Assembly (NCBI GenBank): GCA_903845345.1
Contig: CAIMXF010000287.1
Span: 1-39,247 of the forward strand
DNA from: an uncultured beta proteobacterium
Lineage (GTDB): Bacteria > Pseudomonadota > Gammaproteobacteria > Burkholderiales > Burkholderiaceae_C
Reading direction: 5' to 3'
Length of the DNA: 39,247 bases
Shown: piece after piece, positions 9,472-16,550 of the stretch
Layout: each line of letters begins with the position of its first letter
Position numbering within the stretch: the first letter of the stretch is position 1
Program-made: the position numbers and the translations under genes
Notes under the pieces: generated by a model
The model's input: only the letters and a program-made list of their open reading frames with translations
What the model was told of the DNA's origin: nothing
Databases searched by the model: none

Positions 9472-9771
9472 TCAGACGATGCGTTGCAGCTTCAGCGCGA
9501 CGCTCATGTCGCCCGACACCTTGAACTTGCCCATCATGAAGCCGGTGGTGGGCTCGAGCTCGCCCGACAGCAGGTCGCCCAGCGTGGCCAGCGTCAGCGC
9601 GACCGTGCAGTCGGCCACGAGCGACGCGTCGTTGGACAGCGTGTTGGGCACCTTGGTGGCGTCGATCACGACGGCGCCGTCGGCGCCGCAGTCGAACTTC
9701 AGCACGGCGCCCAGGCCGCAGTCGGTGCCGACCTTGGCGCGCAGTTGTTCGGTGGCGGTCTGGATGTCCAT
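9472..9771 (-). CDS. SCP2 sterol-binding domain protein
   Basis: A 99-residue stand-alone SCP2-fold lipid-carrier protein. Typical features are the acidic N-terminal helix, the hydrophobic strands around VLKFDCGADGAVVID and TVALTLATLGDLLSGEL, and the C-terminal GFMMGKFKVSGDMSVALKLQ. Family knowledge: SCP2 domains bind fatty acyl chains, acyl-CoAs or sterols in a hydrophobic tunnel. Start at 9769-9771 is preferred because AGGAA lies six bases upstream; the longer in-frame extension to 9873 looks untranslated. It is the first gene of the leftward operon, 11 bases before merR. The context suggests it presents a bulky hydrophobic acyl-CoA to the cluster's enzymes, which is inference. Confidence 0.88.
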   Translation of the reverse strand: MDIQTATEQLRAKVGTDCGLGAVLKFDCGADGAVVIDATKVPNTLSNDASLVADCTVALTLATLGDLLSGELEPTTGFMMGKFKVSGDMSVALKLQRIV

Positions 9772-9898
9772 GGGAATTCCTGAGGGCAAATGGTGGCCGG
9801 ATGGCGGGCGTCGGCTCCGCAGGGAATGCCAGACGATCGCGGCCATGCTATGCCCTGGACGTGACGAAGCCATCAGAGTAATTCCCGATACGACATGA

Positions 9899-9929
9899 GG
9901 TTGACGTTAACGTAACCCTGAAGCCTAAT
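9899..9929. promoter_or_regulatory. Divergent control region: palindromic operator overlapping a -35 element
   Basis: A perfect 10-bp palindrome ACGTTAACGT lies at 9904-9913 and extends imperfectly to 9899-9918 (GG/CC at the outer ends). On the plus strand it overlaps TTGACG (9901-9906), a good -35 element. A -10 could be CCTAAT at 9924-9929 (17-bp spacer) or TAATGC at 9926-9931 (19-bp spacer, the length typical of MerR-activated promoters). It sits between the divergent SCP2-merR-thiolase-fadB and SDR-carboxylase operons and is the obvious candidate binding site for the MerR regulator. With the 17-bp spacer, repression by blocking the -35 is the simpler reading. Confidence 0.55.
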
Positions 9930-9989
9930 GCGGCACGTGCCACCGCACCTGCGCGGCGGGCCACCATTTCCGGACTCGAACGTGTCTTC

Positions 9990-10916
9990 ATGACGACAGC
10001 CTCTCCCGTTTCGACCGCCTCCGCTGTTCCCGCTTCGCGCTATCGCAGCGTGTTCGCCGCGGGGCTGTTCGCCGGCCAGCGCATCTGGGTCACCGGCGGC
10101 GGCTCGGGCATCGGCCGGGCGGTGGCGCACGAGCTGGCGGCGCTCGGCGCCGACGTCGTCATCAGCGGCCGCAGCACCGACAAGCTCGAGCGCGTGGCCG
10201 CCGAGATCGCCGAGGACGGCGGCCGCTGCACCTGGCGCGCGTTCGACATCCGTGACGACGAGGCCGTCAAGTCCAACGTCGCCGACGTGGTCGCCCGGGA
10301 AGGCGTCGTGCACGGCCTGGTCAACAACGCCGGCGGCCAGTTCCCCGCGCCGATGATGGCCATCAGCAAGCGCGGCTTCGAGGCCGTGGTCGCCAACAAC
10401 CTGACCGGCGGCTTCCTGATGATGCGCGAGCTGTTCCTGCAGAGCTTCCAGGCCAACGGCGGTGCCATCGTCAACATGACGGCGGACTTCCGCAACGGCA
10501 TGCCCGGCATGGCGCATTCGGGCGCGGCGCGCGCGGGCATGAGCAACCTCACGATGACGGCGTCGTTCGAATGGGCGTCGTTCGGCGTGCGCGTCAACGC
10601 GGTCGCGCCGGGCTGGATCGCGTCGAGCGGCATGGACACCTACGGCGGCGCGATGAAGGCGATGATCCCCAAGCTGAAGCGCCACGTGCCGCTGCGCCGG
10701 CTCGGGCTCGAGGCCGAGGTCAGCGCGGCCATCGTGTTCCTGCTGTCGCCGGCGGCGTCGTTCATCACGGGCGTCACGCTGCAGATCGACGGCGGCGCGT
10801 CGCTGGGCTCGCCGCTGTTCCCGTCGGTCGACCACGACAGGTCGGTGCCGTTCGACGGCTTTCACCGAGCGGTCACGCCCGACGTGCTGCAGCAAGACAA
10901 GCCGGACGCCGCCTGA
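9990..10916 (+). CDS. SDR family oxidoreductase, peroxisomal 2-enoyl-CoA reductase-like
   Basis: A 308-residue short-chain dehydrogenase/reductase with a classical nucleotide-binding motif GGGSGIG (36-42), NNAGG (112-116) and the C-terminal PAASFITG...DGG. The canonical YxxxK pair is replaced: the segment is HSGAARAG, putting Ser177 and Arg181 at those positions. From memory, this same HSGAARAG and PAASFITG combination occurs in the PECR / 2,4-dienoyl-CoA reductase branch, so loss of YxxxK here marks a subfamily rather than decay. Likely an NADPH-dependent enoyl- or dienoyl-CoA reductase acting on unsaturated acyl-CoA. It is the first gene of the rightward operon, and its stop overlaps the carboxylase start by one base. 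A 22-residue N-terminal extension precedes the Rossmann fold, and about 40 residues follow it. Confidence 0.9.
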   Translation: MTTASPVSTASAVPASRYRSVFAAGLFAGQRIWVTGGGSGIGRAVAHELAALGADVVISGRSTDKLERVAAEIAEDGGRCTWRAFDIRDDEAVKSNVADVVAREGVVHGLVNNAGGQFPAPMMAISKRGFEAVVANNLTGGFLMMRELFLQSFQANGGAIVNMTADFRNGMPGMAHSGAARAGMSNLTMTASFEWASFGVRVNAVAPGWIASSGMDTYGGAMKAMIPKLKRHVPLRRLGLEAEVSAAIVFLLSPAASFITGVTLQIDGGASLGSPLFPSVDHDRSVPFDGFHRAVTPDVLQQDKPDAA

Positions 10917-12526
10917 TGCCCGCGATCGCCAGCAAGGTCGATGGGAAGTCCGCGGCGTTCGCGGCCAACGCGGCGCGCATGGCCGAGAAGCTGGCCGAGG
11001 TGCGCAGGCTCGAACAGCAGGTCATCGCCGAGAGCGCCTCCAGGCGCGAGAAGTTCGAGCAGCGCGGCCAGCTGCTGCCGCGCGAGCGCGTCGCGCAGCT
11101 GCTCGATCGCGGCAGCGGCTTCCTGGAGCTGTCGCCGCTGGCCGGACTCGGCATGCATGACGACGACGGTCGCAAGTCGGTGCAGGGCGGCGGCTCCATC
11201 GTCGGCATCGGGCTGGTCGCCGGCAAGCGCGTGGTGATCTCGGCGAGCGACAGCGCGTTGAAGGGCGGCACCGTCTCGCCGATGGGCCTGCGCAAGGCCT
11301 TGCGCGCGCAGCAGGTGGCGCTCGAGAACAGGCTGCCGCTGATCTACCTGGTGGAGTCGGGCGGCGCGAACCTGATGTACCAGAGCGAGATGTTCGTCGA
11401 GGGCGGGCGCAGCTTCGCCAACCAGGCGCGGCTGTCGGCGGCGGGCATTCCGCAGATCGCCGTCGTGCACGGTTCGTCGACCGCCGGCGGCGCCTACCTG
11501 CCCGGGTTGTCGGACTACGTGGTGCTGGTGCGCGGGCGCTCGAGCATCTATCTCGCCGGACCGCCGCTGGTCAAGGCCGCGATCGGCGAGGACGTCTCCG
11601 ACGACGAGCTCGGCGGCGCGCAGACGCACGCCGAGGTGACCGGCCTCGGCGAGTACCTCGGCGAGAACGACGCCCACGCGATCGCGATCGCGCGCGAGCT
11701 GTTGGACAAGCTGCAATGGGACCTCGCGCCGCCGGCCGGCACGAGCGTCGAGCCGCTGTTCGGCGCCGACGAGCTGCTGGGCATCGTGCCTGCCGACGAG
11801 CGCGAGCCCTACGACGTGCGCGAGGTCATCGCGCGCCTGGTCGACGGCTCCGACTTCCTCGAGTTCAAGCCCGGCTTCGGAGCGGACACGCTGTGCGGCC
11901 ATGCGCGCGTGGACGGCCAGGCCGTCGGCATCCTCGGCAACAACGGGCCGATCCAGCCGAACGGCGCCAACAAGGCGGCCCAGTTCATCCAGCTGTGCGA
12001 CCAGACCGGCACGCCGCTCGTGTTCCTGCAGAACACCACCGGCTACATGGTGGGCTCCGCGGCCGAGCGGGGCGGCGCGATCAAGCACGGCGCGAAGATG
12101 ATCCAGGCGGTTGCCAACGCGCGGGTGCCGAAATTCACCTTCGTGATCGGCGGGTCGTTCGGCGCCGGCAACTACGGCATGTGCGGCCGCGGGTTCGATC
12201 CGCGCTTCATCTTCAGCTGGCCCAACGCGCGCACCGCGGTGATGGGCGGCGCGCAGGCCGGCAAGGTGATGGAGATCGTCGGCGCCGCCAAGCTCGCGCG
12301 CGCCGGCACGCCGGCCAACGCCGAGGCGCTGGCCGCGATGGGCAACCAGCTGCGCGACCGCATCGACCGCGAATCGCACGTGCTGTTCGGCACCGCGCGC
12401 CTGTGGGACGACGGGATCGTCGACCCGCGCGACACGCGCCGCGTGCTGGCGCTGGCGCTGGCGCTCGCGCGCGAGGCCGAGGCGCGCAGGCTTCACGGCA
12501 ACGCCTTTGGCGTGGCGCGTTTTTGA
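10916..12526 (+). CDS. Acyl-CoA carboxylase beta subunit (carboxyltransferase)
   Basis: A 536-residue carboxyltransferase of the MCC/GCC/PCC beta family; it transfers CO2 from carboxybiotin to an acyl-CoA. Both oxyanion loops are visible: GSSTAGGAY (186-194) and GGSFGAGNYGMCGR in the C-terminal half, plus AGPPLVKAA and LQNTTGYMVG. Length equals the methylcrotonyl-CoA carboxylase beta subunit. It departs from MCC where MCC beta reads SGGA(F/Y)LPRQ and later (F/Y)FNQ or FYNQ: here it is SGGANLMYQ, then FVEGGRSFANQ (Ala168 for an aromatic). The start overlaps the SDR stop (TGATG). The alpha partner is encoded three genes downstream. Substrate is probably a beta-methyl-enoyl-CoA such as 3-methylcrotonyl- or geranyl-CoA. 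The changes favour something other than standard MCC, but this is inference. Confidence 0.92.
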   Translation: MPAIASKVDGKSAAFAANAARMAEKLAEVRRLEQQVIAESASRREKFEQRGQLLPRERVAQLLDRGSGFLELSPLAGLGMHDDDGRKSVQGGGSIVGIGLVAGKRVVISASDSALKGGTVSPMGLRKALRAQQVALENRLPLIYLVESGGANLMYQSEMFVEGGRSFANQARLSAAGIPQIAVVHGSSTAGGAYLPGLSDYVVLVRGRSSIYLAGPPLVKAAIGEDVSDDELGGAQTHAEVTGLGEYLGENDAHAIAIARELLDKLQWDLAPPAGTSVEPLFGADELLGIVPADEREPYDVREVIARLVDGSDFLEFKPGFGADTLCGHARVDGQAVGILGNNGPIQPNGANKAAQFIQLCDQTGTPLVFLQNTTGYMVGSAAERGGAIKHGAKMIQAVANARVPKFTFVIGGSFGAGNYGMCGRGFDPRFIFSWPNARTAVMGGAQAGKVMEIVGAAKLARAGTPANAEALAAMGNQLRDRIDRESHVLFGTARLWDDGIVDPRDTRRVLALALALAREAEARRLHGNAFGVARF

Positions 12527-12545
12527 ACACAACGAGACAAGTCCC

Positions 12546-13691
12546 ATGAAATTCACCACCGAACACAAGGCGCTCGCCGAGACCGTCACCCGCTTCGTGC
12601 AGAAGGAGCTGAACCCGTTCGTGCCGAAGTGGGAGGCCGACGAGCAATATCCGGCGCACGAGGTCCTCAAGAAGCTGGGCGACCTCGGCCTGCTGGGCCT
12701 GAAGTATCCCGAGGAGTTCGGCGGTGCCGGCCTCGACTTCAGCTACTCGATGGTGATGGCCGAGGCGCTCGGCGAATGCACCTGCGGCGGCGTGCCGATG
12801 TCGATCGGCGTGCACACCGACATGTGCACGCCCGCGCTCGCGCGCTTCGGCTCCGACGAGCTGCGCCGCGAGTTCCTCGCGCCCTCGATCGCCGGCGACG
12901 TGCTCGGCTGCGTCGCGGTGAGCGAGCCCGGCGGCGGCTCCGACGTCGCCGCGCTGAAGACCACCGCGCGCAAGGACGGCGGCGACTACGTCATCGACGG
13001 CAGCAAGATGTGGATCACCAACGGCCTGCAGGCCGACTGGTGCTGCCTGCTGGCCAATACCAGCGACGGCCCGGTGCACAGGAACAAGAGCCTGATCGTC
13101 GTGCCGATGAACCTGCCGGGGATCACGAAGCAGAAGATCCACAAGATCGGCATGGACTCCTCCGACACCGCGCTGCTGTTCTTCGACGGCGTGCGCGTGC
13201 CGCAGCGCTACCTGATCGGCCAGGAAGGCATGGGCTTCGCCTTCCAGATGATGCAGTTCCAGGAAGAGCGCCTGTGGGGCGCGGCCTCGTCGCTGCGCAG
13301 CCTCGACCGCCTGATCGACCTGACGGTCGACTACACGCGCGAACGCAAGGCCTTCGGCAAGAGCATCCTCGACAACCAGGTGGTGCACTTCCGCCTCGCC
13401 GAGCTGCGCACCGAGGTCGCCGCGCTGCGCGCGCTCACGTACCAGGCCTGCGAGCAGTACATTTCGGGCAAGGACGTGACCAAGCTTGCGTCCATGGCCA
13501 AGCTCAAGTGCGGGCGCCTGAGCCGCGAGGTGGCCGACAGCTGCCTGCAGTACTGGGGCGGCATGGGCTTCACGCGCGACAACCCGATCTCGCAGGCTTT
13601 CCGCGACTCGCGCCTGATCTCGATCGGCGGCGGCGCCGACGAGGTGATGCTGGGCATCATCTGCAAGCTCGAAGGCACGCTGCCGAAATGA
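12546..13691 (+). CDS. Acyl-CoA dehydrogenase, isovaleryl/long-chain type active site
   Basis: A 381-residue FAD-dependent acyl-CoA dehydrogenase that introduces the 2,3-double bond. Flavin-contact signatures are CVAVSEPGGGSDVAAL (122-137) and WITNG (156-160); QYWGGMGFTRDNP (335-347) is the C-terminal signature. The usual catalytic glutamate of medium/short-chain enzymes (YEGTS) is absent: the aligned residue is Gly362 in IGGGADEV. A glutamate appears in FQEERLWGAA (Glu241), the position used by isovaleryl-CoA and long-chain dehydrogenases. That fits a beta-branched or bulky substrate. Start at 12546 gives MKFTTEHK, a normal N-terminus, 19 bases after the carboxylase stop; an upstream in-frame ATG lies inside the carboxylase gene. 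It probably supplies the enoyl-CoA that the carboxylase uses. Confidence 0.93.
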   Translation: MKFTTEHKALAETVTRFVQKELNPFVPKWEADEQYPAHEVLKKLGDLGLLGLKYPEEFGGAGLDFSYSMVMAEALGECTCGGVPMSIGVHTDMCTPALARFGSDELRREFLAPSIAGDVLGCVAVSEPGGGSDVAALKTTARKDGGDYVIDGSKMWITNGLQADWCCLLANTSDGPVHRNKSLIVVPMNLPGITKQKIHKIGMDSSDTALLFFDGVRVPQRYLIGQEGMGFAFQMMQFQEERLWGAASSLRSLDRLIDLTVDYTRERKAFGKSILDNQVVHFRLAELRTEVAALRALTYQACEQYISGKDVTKLASMAKLKCGRLSREVADSCLQYWGGMGFTRDNPISQAFRDSRLISIGGGADEVMLGIICKLEGTLPK

Positions 13692-13785
13692 CGTCCCTCG
13701 CGTCCGTCACGTCGCTGCCTGCCGCGGCGAAGCCCGGATCGGCTCGGGTGGTGACCCTTGCTGCCCGCGAGCCTGGAGAAACCCA

Positions 13786-14589
13786 GTGTCCACACTGACC
13801 ACCCTGATCGTGCGCGCGGATCGCGGCGTGCTGCACGTGACGCTCAATCGGCCGGCCGCGCGCAACGCGATGTCGCTGCAGATGGTCGACGAGCTGCGTA
13901 GCGTGCTCGCCGATGCAGAAGCCGGCGGCGACGTCCGCGCGATCGTGCTGCGCGGCGCGGGCGGCCATTTCTGCGCCGGTGCCGACCTGCAGGACATGGC
14001 CCAGGCGCGGGTGCGCGAGATGTCCGGCGACACCGACGCGATCGCCACCGTCAACGCCCGCTTCGGCGCGCTGTGCGGCGCGTTCGCGCGCACGGGCCTT
14101 GCGACCGTCGCCGTGCTCGAAGGCACCGCGATGGGCGGCGGCCTGGGCCTGGCCTGCGTCGTCGATGTCGCGCTGGCCGGCGAGGGCGCGCAGCTGCGCC
14201 TGCCCGAGACCTCGCTGGGCGTCGTGCCGGCGCAGATCGCGGCCTTCCTGGTCGAGCGCGTCGGGGCGTCGCAGGCGCGGCGCCTGGCGGTGACCGGCGG
14301 CAGGCTGAGCGCGGCGCAGGCGGTGGCGATCGGCCTGGTGCATGAAGTGCATGCGGACGGCGCGCCGCTCGAGGCCGCGCTGCAGTCGACGCTCGCGCAG
14401 ATCCTGCGCTGCGCGCCCGGCGCCATCGCGGCCACGAAAACGCTGATGGCCCGCGCGCTGCACACGCCGGCCGCCGACCTGGTCGACGACGCCGCCCGCC
14501 TGTTCGCGCAGGCCGCACGCGGGCCCGAGGGCGTCGAGGGGATGACGGCCTTCCTGCAGAAGCGTTCGCCGTCGTGGGCCCCGCAATGA
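13786..14589 (+). CDS. Enoyl-CoA hydratase family protein (glutaconyl-CoA hydratase-like)
   Basis: A 267-residue crotonase-fold protein. The oxyanion-hole segments are HFCAGADLQDM (63-73) and GTAMGGGLGLAC. The second catalytic region reads LPETSLGVVPAQIAAFLVERVG instead of the PGxGGTQRL loop of standard enoyl-CoA hydratases. This PAxI variant is what I recall from LiuC/AtuE-type 3-methylglutaconyl- or isohexenylglutaconyl-CoA hydratases. It would hydrate the product of the carboxylase. The start is GTG at 13786, with TGGAGA upstream; a 94-base gap separates it from the dehydrogenase gene. Its stop overlaps the start of the carboxylase alpha gene by four bases (ATGA), implying coupled translation. 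Confidence 0.9.
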   Translation: MSTLTTLIVRADRGVLHVTLNRPAARNAMSLQMVDELRSVLADAEAGGDVRAIVLRGAGGHFCAGADLQDMAQARVREMSGDTDAIATVNARFGALCGAFARTGLATVAVLEGTAMGGGLGLACVVDVALAGEGAQLRLPETSLGVVPAQIAAFLVERVGASQARRLAVTGGRLSAAQAVAIGLVHEVHADGAPLEAALQSTLAQILRCAPGAIAATKTLMARALHTPAADLVDDAARLFAQAARGPEGVEGMTAFLQKRSPSWAPQ

Positions 14590-16550
14590 GCTTCGCCAAG
14601 ATCCTGATCGCCAACCGCGGCGAGATCGCCTGCCGCGTGATCCGCACGGCGCGCGCGCTCGGCTATCGCACCGTCGCGGTCTTCAGCGAGCCCGACGCTG
14701 CGTCGCCGCACGTCGCGCTGGCCGACGAGGCGGTCGCGCTCGGCGGCCAGTCCGCGGCCGACTCGTACCTGCGCGTCGACGCCGTCGTCGCCACGGCCCT
14801 GCGCACCGGCGCGGACGCGATCCATCCCGGCTACGGCTTCCTGTCCGAGCGCGCCGACTTCGCGCAGGCCTGCGTCGATGCCGGCCTCGTGTTCATCGGC
14901 CCGCCGGCGTCGGCGATCACCGCGATGGGCGACAAGGCCGGGGCGAAGCGCCGCATGCTGGCCGCGGGCGTGCCCTGCGTGCCGGGCTATCTCGGCGAAG
15001 ACCCGTCGGACGCCGCGTTCGCCGGGCAGGCCGACCTGCTGGGGTATCCGCTGCTCGTCAAGGCCGTGGCCGGCGGCGGCGGGCGCGGCATGCGGCTGGT
15101 GCACGCCGCGAGCGAACTCGCCGAGGCGCTCGCGGGCGCGCGGCGCGAGGCGACGTCGGCGTTCGGCGACGGCACGCTGATGCTGGAGCGCCTGGTCACC
15201 GACGGCCGCCACATCGAGATCCAGGTGTTCGCCGACGCGCACGGCCACGTCATCCATCTCGGCGAGCGCGACTGCAGCGCGCAGCGCCGGCGCCAGAAGG
15301 TGATCGAGGAATCGCCGTCGCCGTTCGTCGACGTCGCGATGCGCGAGGCCATGGGCCGCGACGCCGTCGCCGCGGCCCGGGCCGTGGGCTACGTCGGCGC
15401 GGGCACCATCGAGTTCATCGTCGACGACCAGCGCCGGCACTACTTCCTCGAGATGAACACGCGCCTGCAGGTCGAGCATCCGGTCACCGAGTGCGTGACC
15501 GGGCTCGACCTCGTCGAATGGCAGCTGCGCGTCGCCGCGGGCGAGCCGCTGCCGCTGCGCCAGGACGAGATCCGCTGGACGGGCCACGCCGTCGAGGCGC
15601 GCCTCTACGCGGAAGATCCGTACGACAACTTCGCGCCGCAGACCGGACGCATTGCGTACTGGCGCCCCGCGCGCGCGTCCCGTGCCGGCGCGCGCATCGA
15701 CGACGGCATCGTCGAGGGCGGCACCGTCTCGCCGTTCTACGACGCGATGGTGGCCAAGGTCATCGTGCACGGCCGCGATCGCCCCGATGCGCTGCGACGG
15801 CTCGCCGCCGCGCTGGAGGACACGCCGCTGCTGGGCCTGCGCAACAACGGCCGCTACCTGCGCGACCTCGCGCGCCACCCGGAGTTCGTCGCCGGCGCCG
15901 TCACCACGAGACGCCTCGACGACTGGGCCGCGCAGCACGCGCCCATCAACATCGCGCCCGAGCCCGACGACGAGGACTGGGCCGTCACCGCCGCGCTGCG
16001 CATGCAGCCGCCCGCGAACGCGCCGACCAGCGGCCCCGTGGCCGCGAGCGTGGCCTCGCGCCGCATCGCGCTCGCCTGCGCGGGCGTGACGCGTGCGCTG
16101 GCGGTCGAGGGCGCGCGGGTGCGCGTCGGCGAGCGCGTCATCGAAGTGACGCTCGAGGCGGCCGACGGCGACGGCTGGCGCACGGTCGACGTCGATGGCC
16201 GACGTCGTCGGCGCCTGCTCGTCGACGACGGGCAGCGCGTGCACGTCGTGCGCGACGCGGCCGTCCACGTGTTCGAGGAACCCTCGCCGTTCCCGCAGCC
16301 CGATGCGACGGCCGCGGCCCGCGTCGCGCGCGCGCCGGTCGCGGGCGTGGTCGCGCAGGTGGCCGTCGAGGTCGGCCAGCGCGTCGTGGCCGGACAGCCG
16401 CTGGTGTGCGTCGAGGCGATGAAGATGGAGATGTGGCTCAACGCCGCGGCCGATGGCGTCGTGAGCGCGGTGCGCGTCGCCTTGCGCGACACGGTGGCGT
16501 CGGGCGCGGTGCTGGTCGAGCTCGATCTCGACGCGAAGGAGACGACATGA
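14586..16550 (+). CDS. Acyl-CoA carboxylase alpha subunit (biotin carboxylase + BCCP)
   Basis: A 654-residue fusion typical of MCC/GCC alpha subunits. The biotin-carboxylase part (1-~450) begins FAKILIANRGEIACRVIRTA and shows the glycine-rich ATP loop KAVAGGGGRGM, the catalytic stretch FLEMNTRLQVEHPVTE and HPGYGFLSE. A poorly conserved BT-like linker follows. The C-terminal biotinyl domain carries EAMKMEMW, whose lysine is biotinylated by BirA. It carboxylates biotin using ATP and bicarbonate for the beta subunit encoded at 10916-12526. The start at 14586 overlaps the hydratase stop; an in-frame ATG 12 bases earlier is less likely. The stop overlaps the next start by four bases. Splitting of beta and alpha by a dehydrogenase and a hydratase gene mirrors liu and atu operon order. 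Confidence 0.94.
   Translation: MSFAKILIANRGEIACRVIRTARALGYRTVAVFSEPDAASPHVALADEAVALGGQSAADSYLRVDAVVATALRTGADAIHPGYGFLSERADFAQACVDAGLVFIGPPASAITAMGDKAGAKRRMLAAGVPCVPGYLGEDPSDAAFAGQADLLGYPLLVKAVAGGGGRGMRLVHAASELAEALAGARREATSAFGDGTLMLERLVTDGRHIEIQVFADAHGHVIHLGERDCSAQRRRQKVIEESPSPFVDVAMREAMGRDAVAAARAVGYVGAGTIEFIVDDQRRHYFLEMNTRLQVEHPVTECVTGLDLVEWQLRVAAGEPLPLRQDEIRWTGHAVEARLYAEDPYDNFAPQTGRIAYWRPARASRAGARIDDGIVEGGTVSPFYDAMVAKVIVHGRDRPDALRRLAAALEDTPLLGLRNNGRYLRDLARHPEFVAGAVTTRRLDDWAAQHAPINIAPEPDDEDWAVTAALRMQPPANAPTSGPVAASVASRRIALACAGVTRALAVEGARVRVGERVIEVTLEAADGDGWRTVDVDGRRRRRLLVDDGQRVHVVRDAAVHVFEEPSPFPQPDATAAARVARAPVAGVVAQVAVEVGQRVVAGQPLVCVEAMKMEMWLNAAADGVVSAVRVALRDTVASGAVLVELDLDAKETT

Noticed and set aside
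9990-10916. The SDR as an inactivated pseudo-enzyme because YxxxK is missing
   Set aside because: The replacement matches the PECR-type pattern as I recall it and the rest of the fold is well kept, so a subfamily feature is more likely than decay.
13707-16268. Minus-strand open frame of 853 codons opposite the hydratase and carboxylase alpha genes
   Set aside because: Composition typical of antisense frames in GC-rich DNA, no motif; both plus-strand genes are certain.
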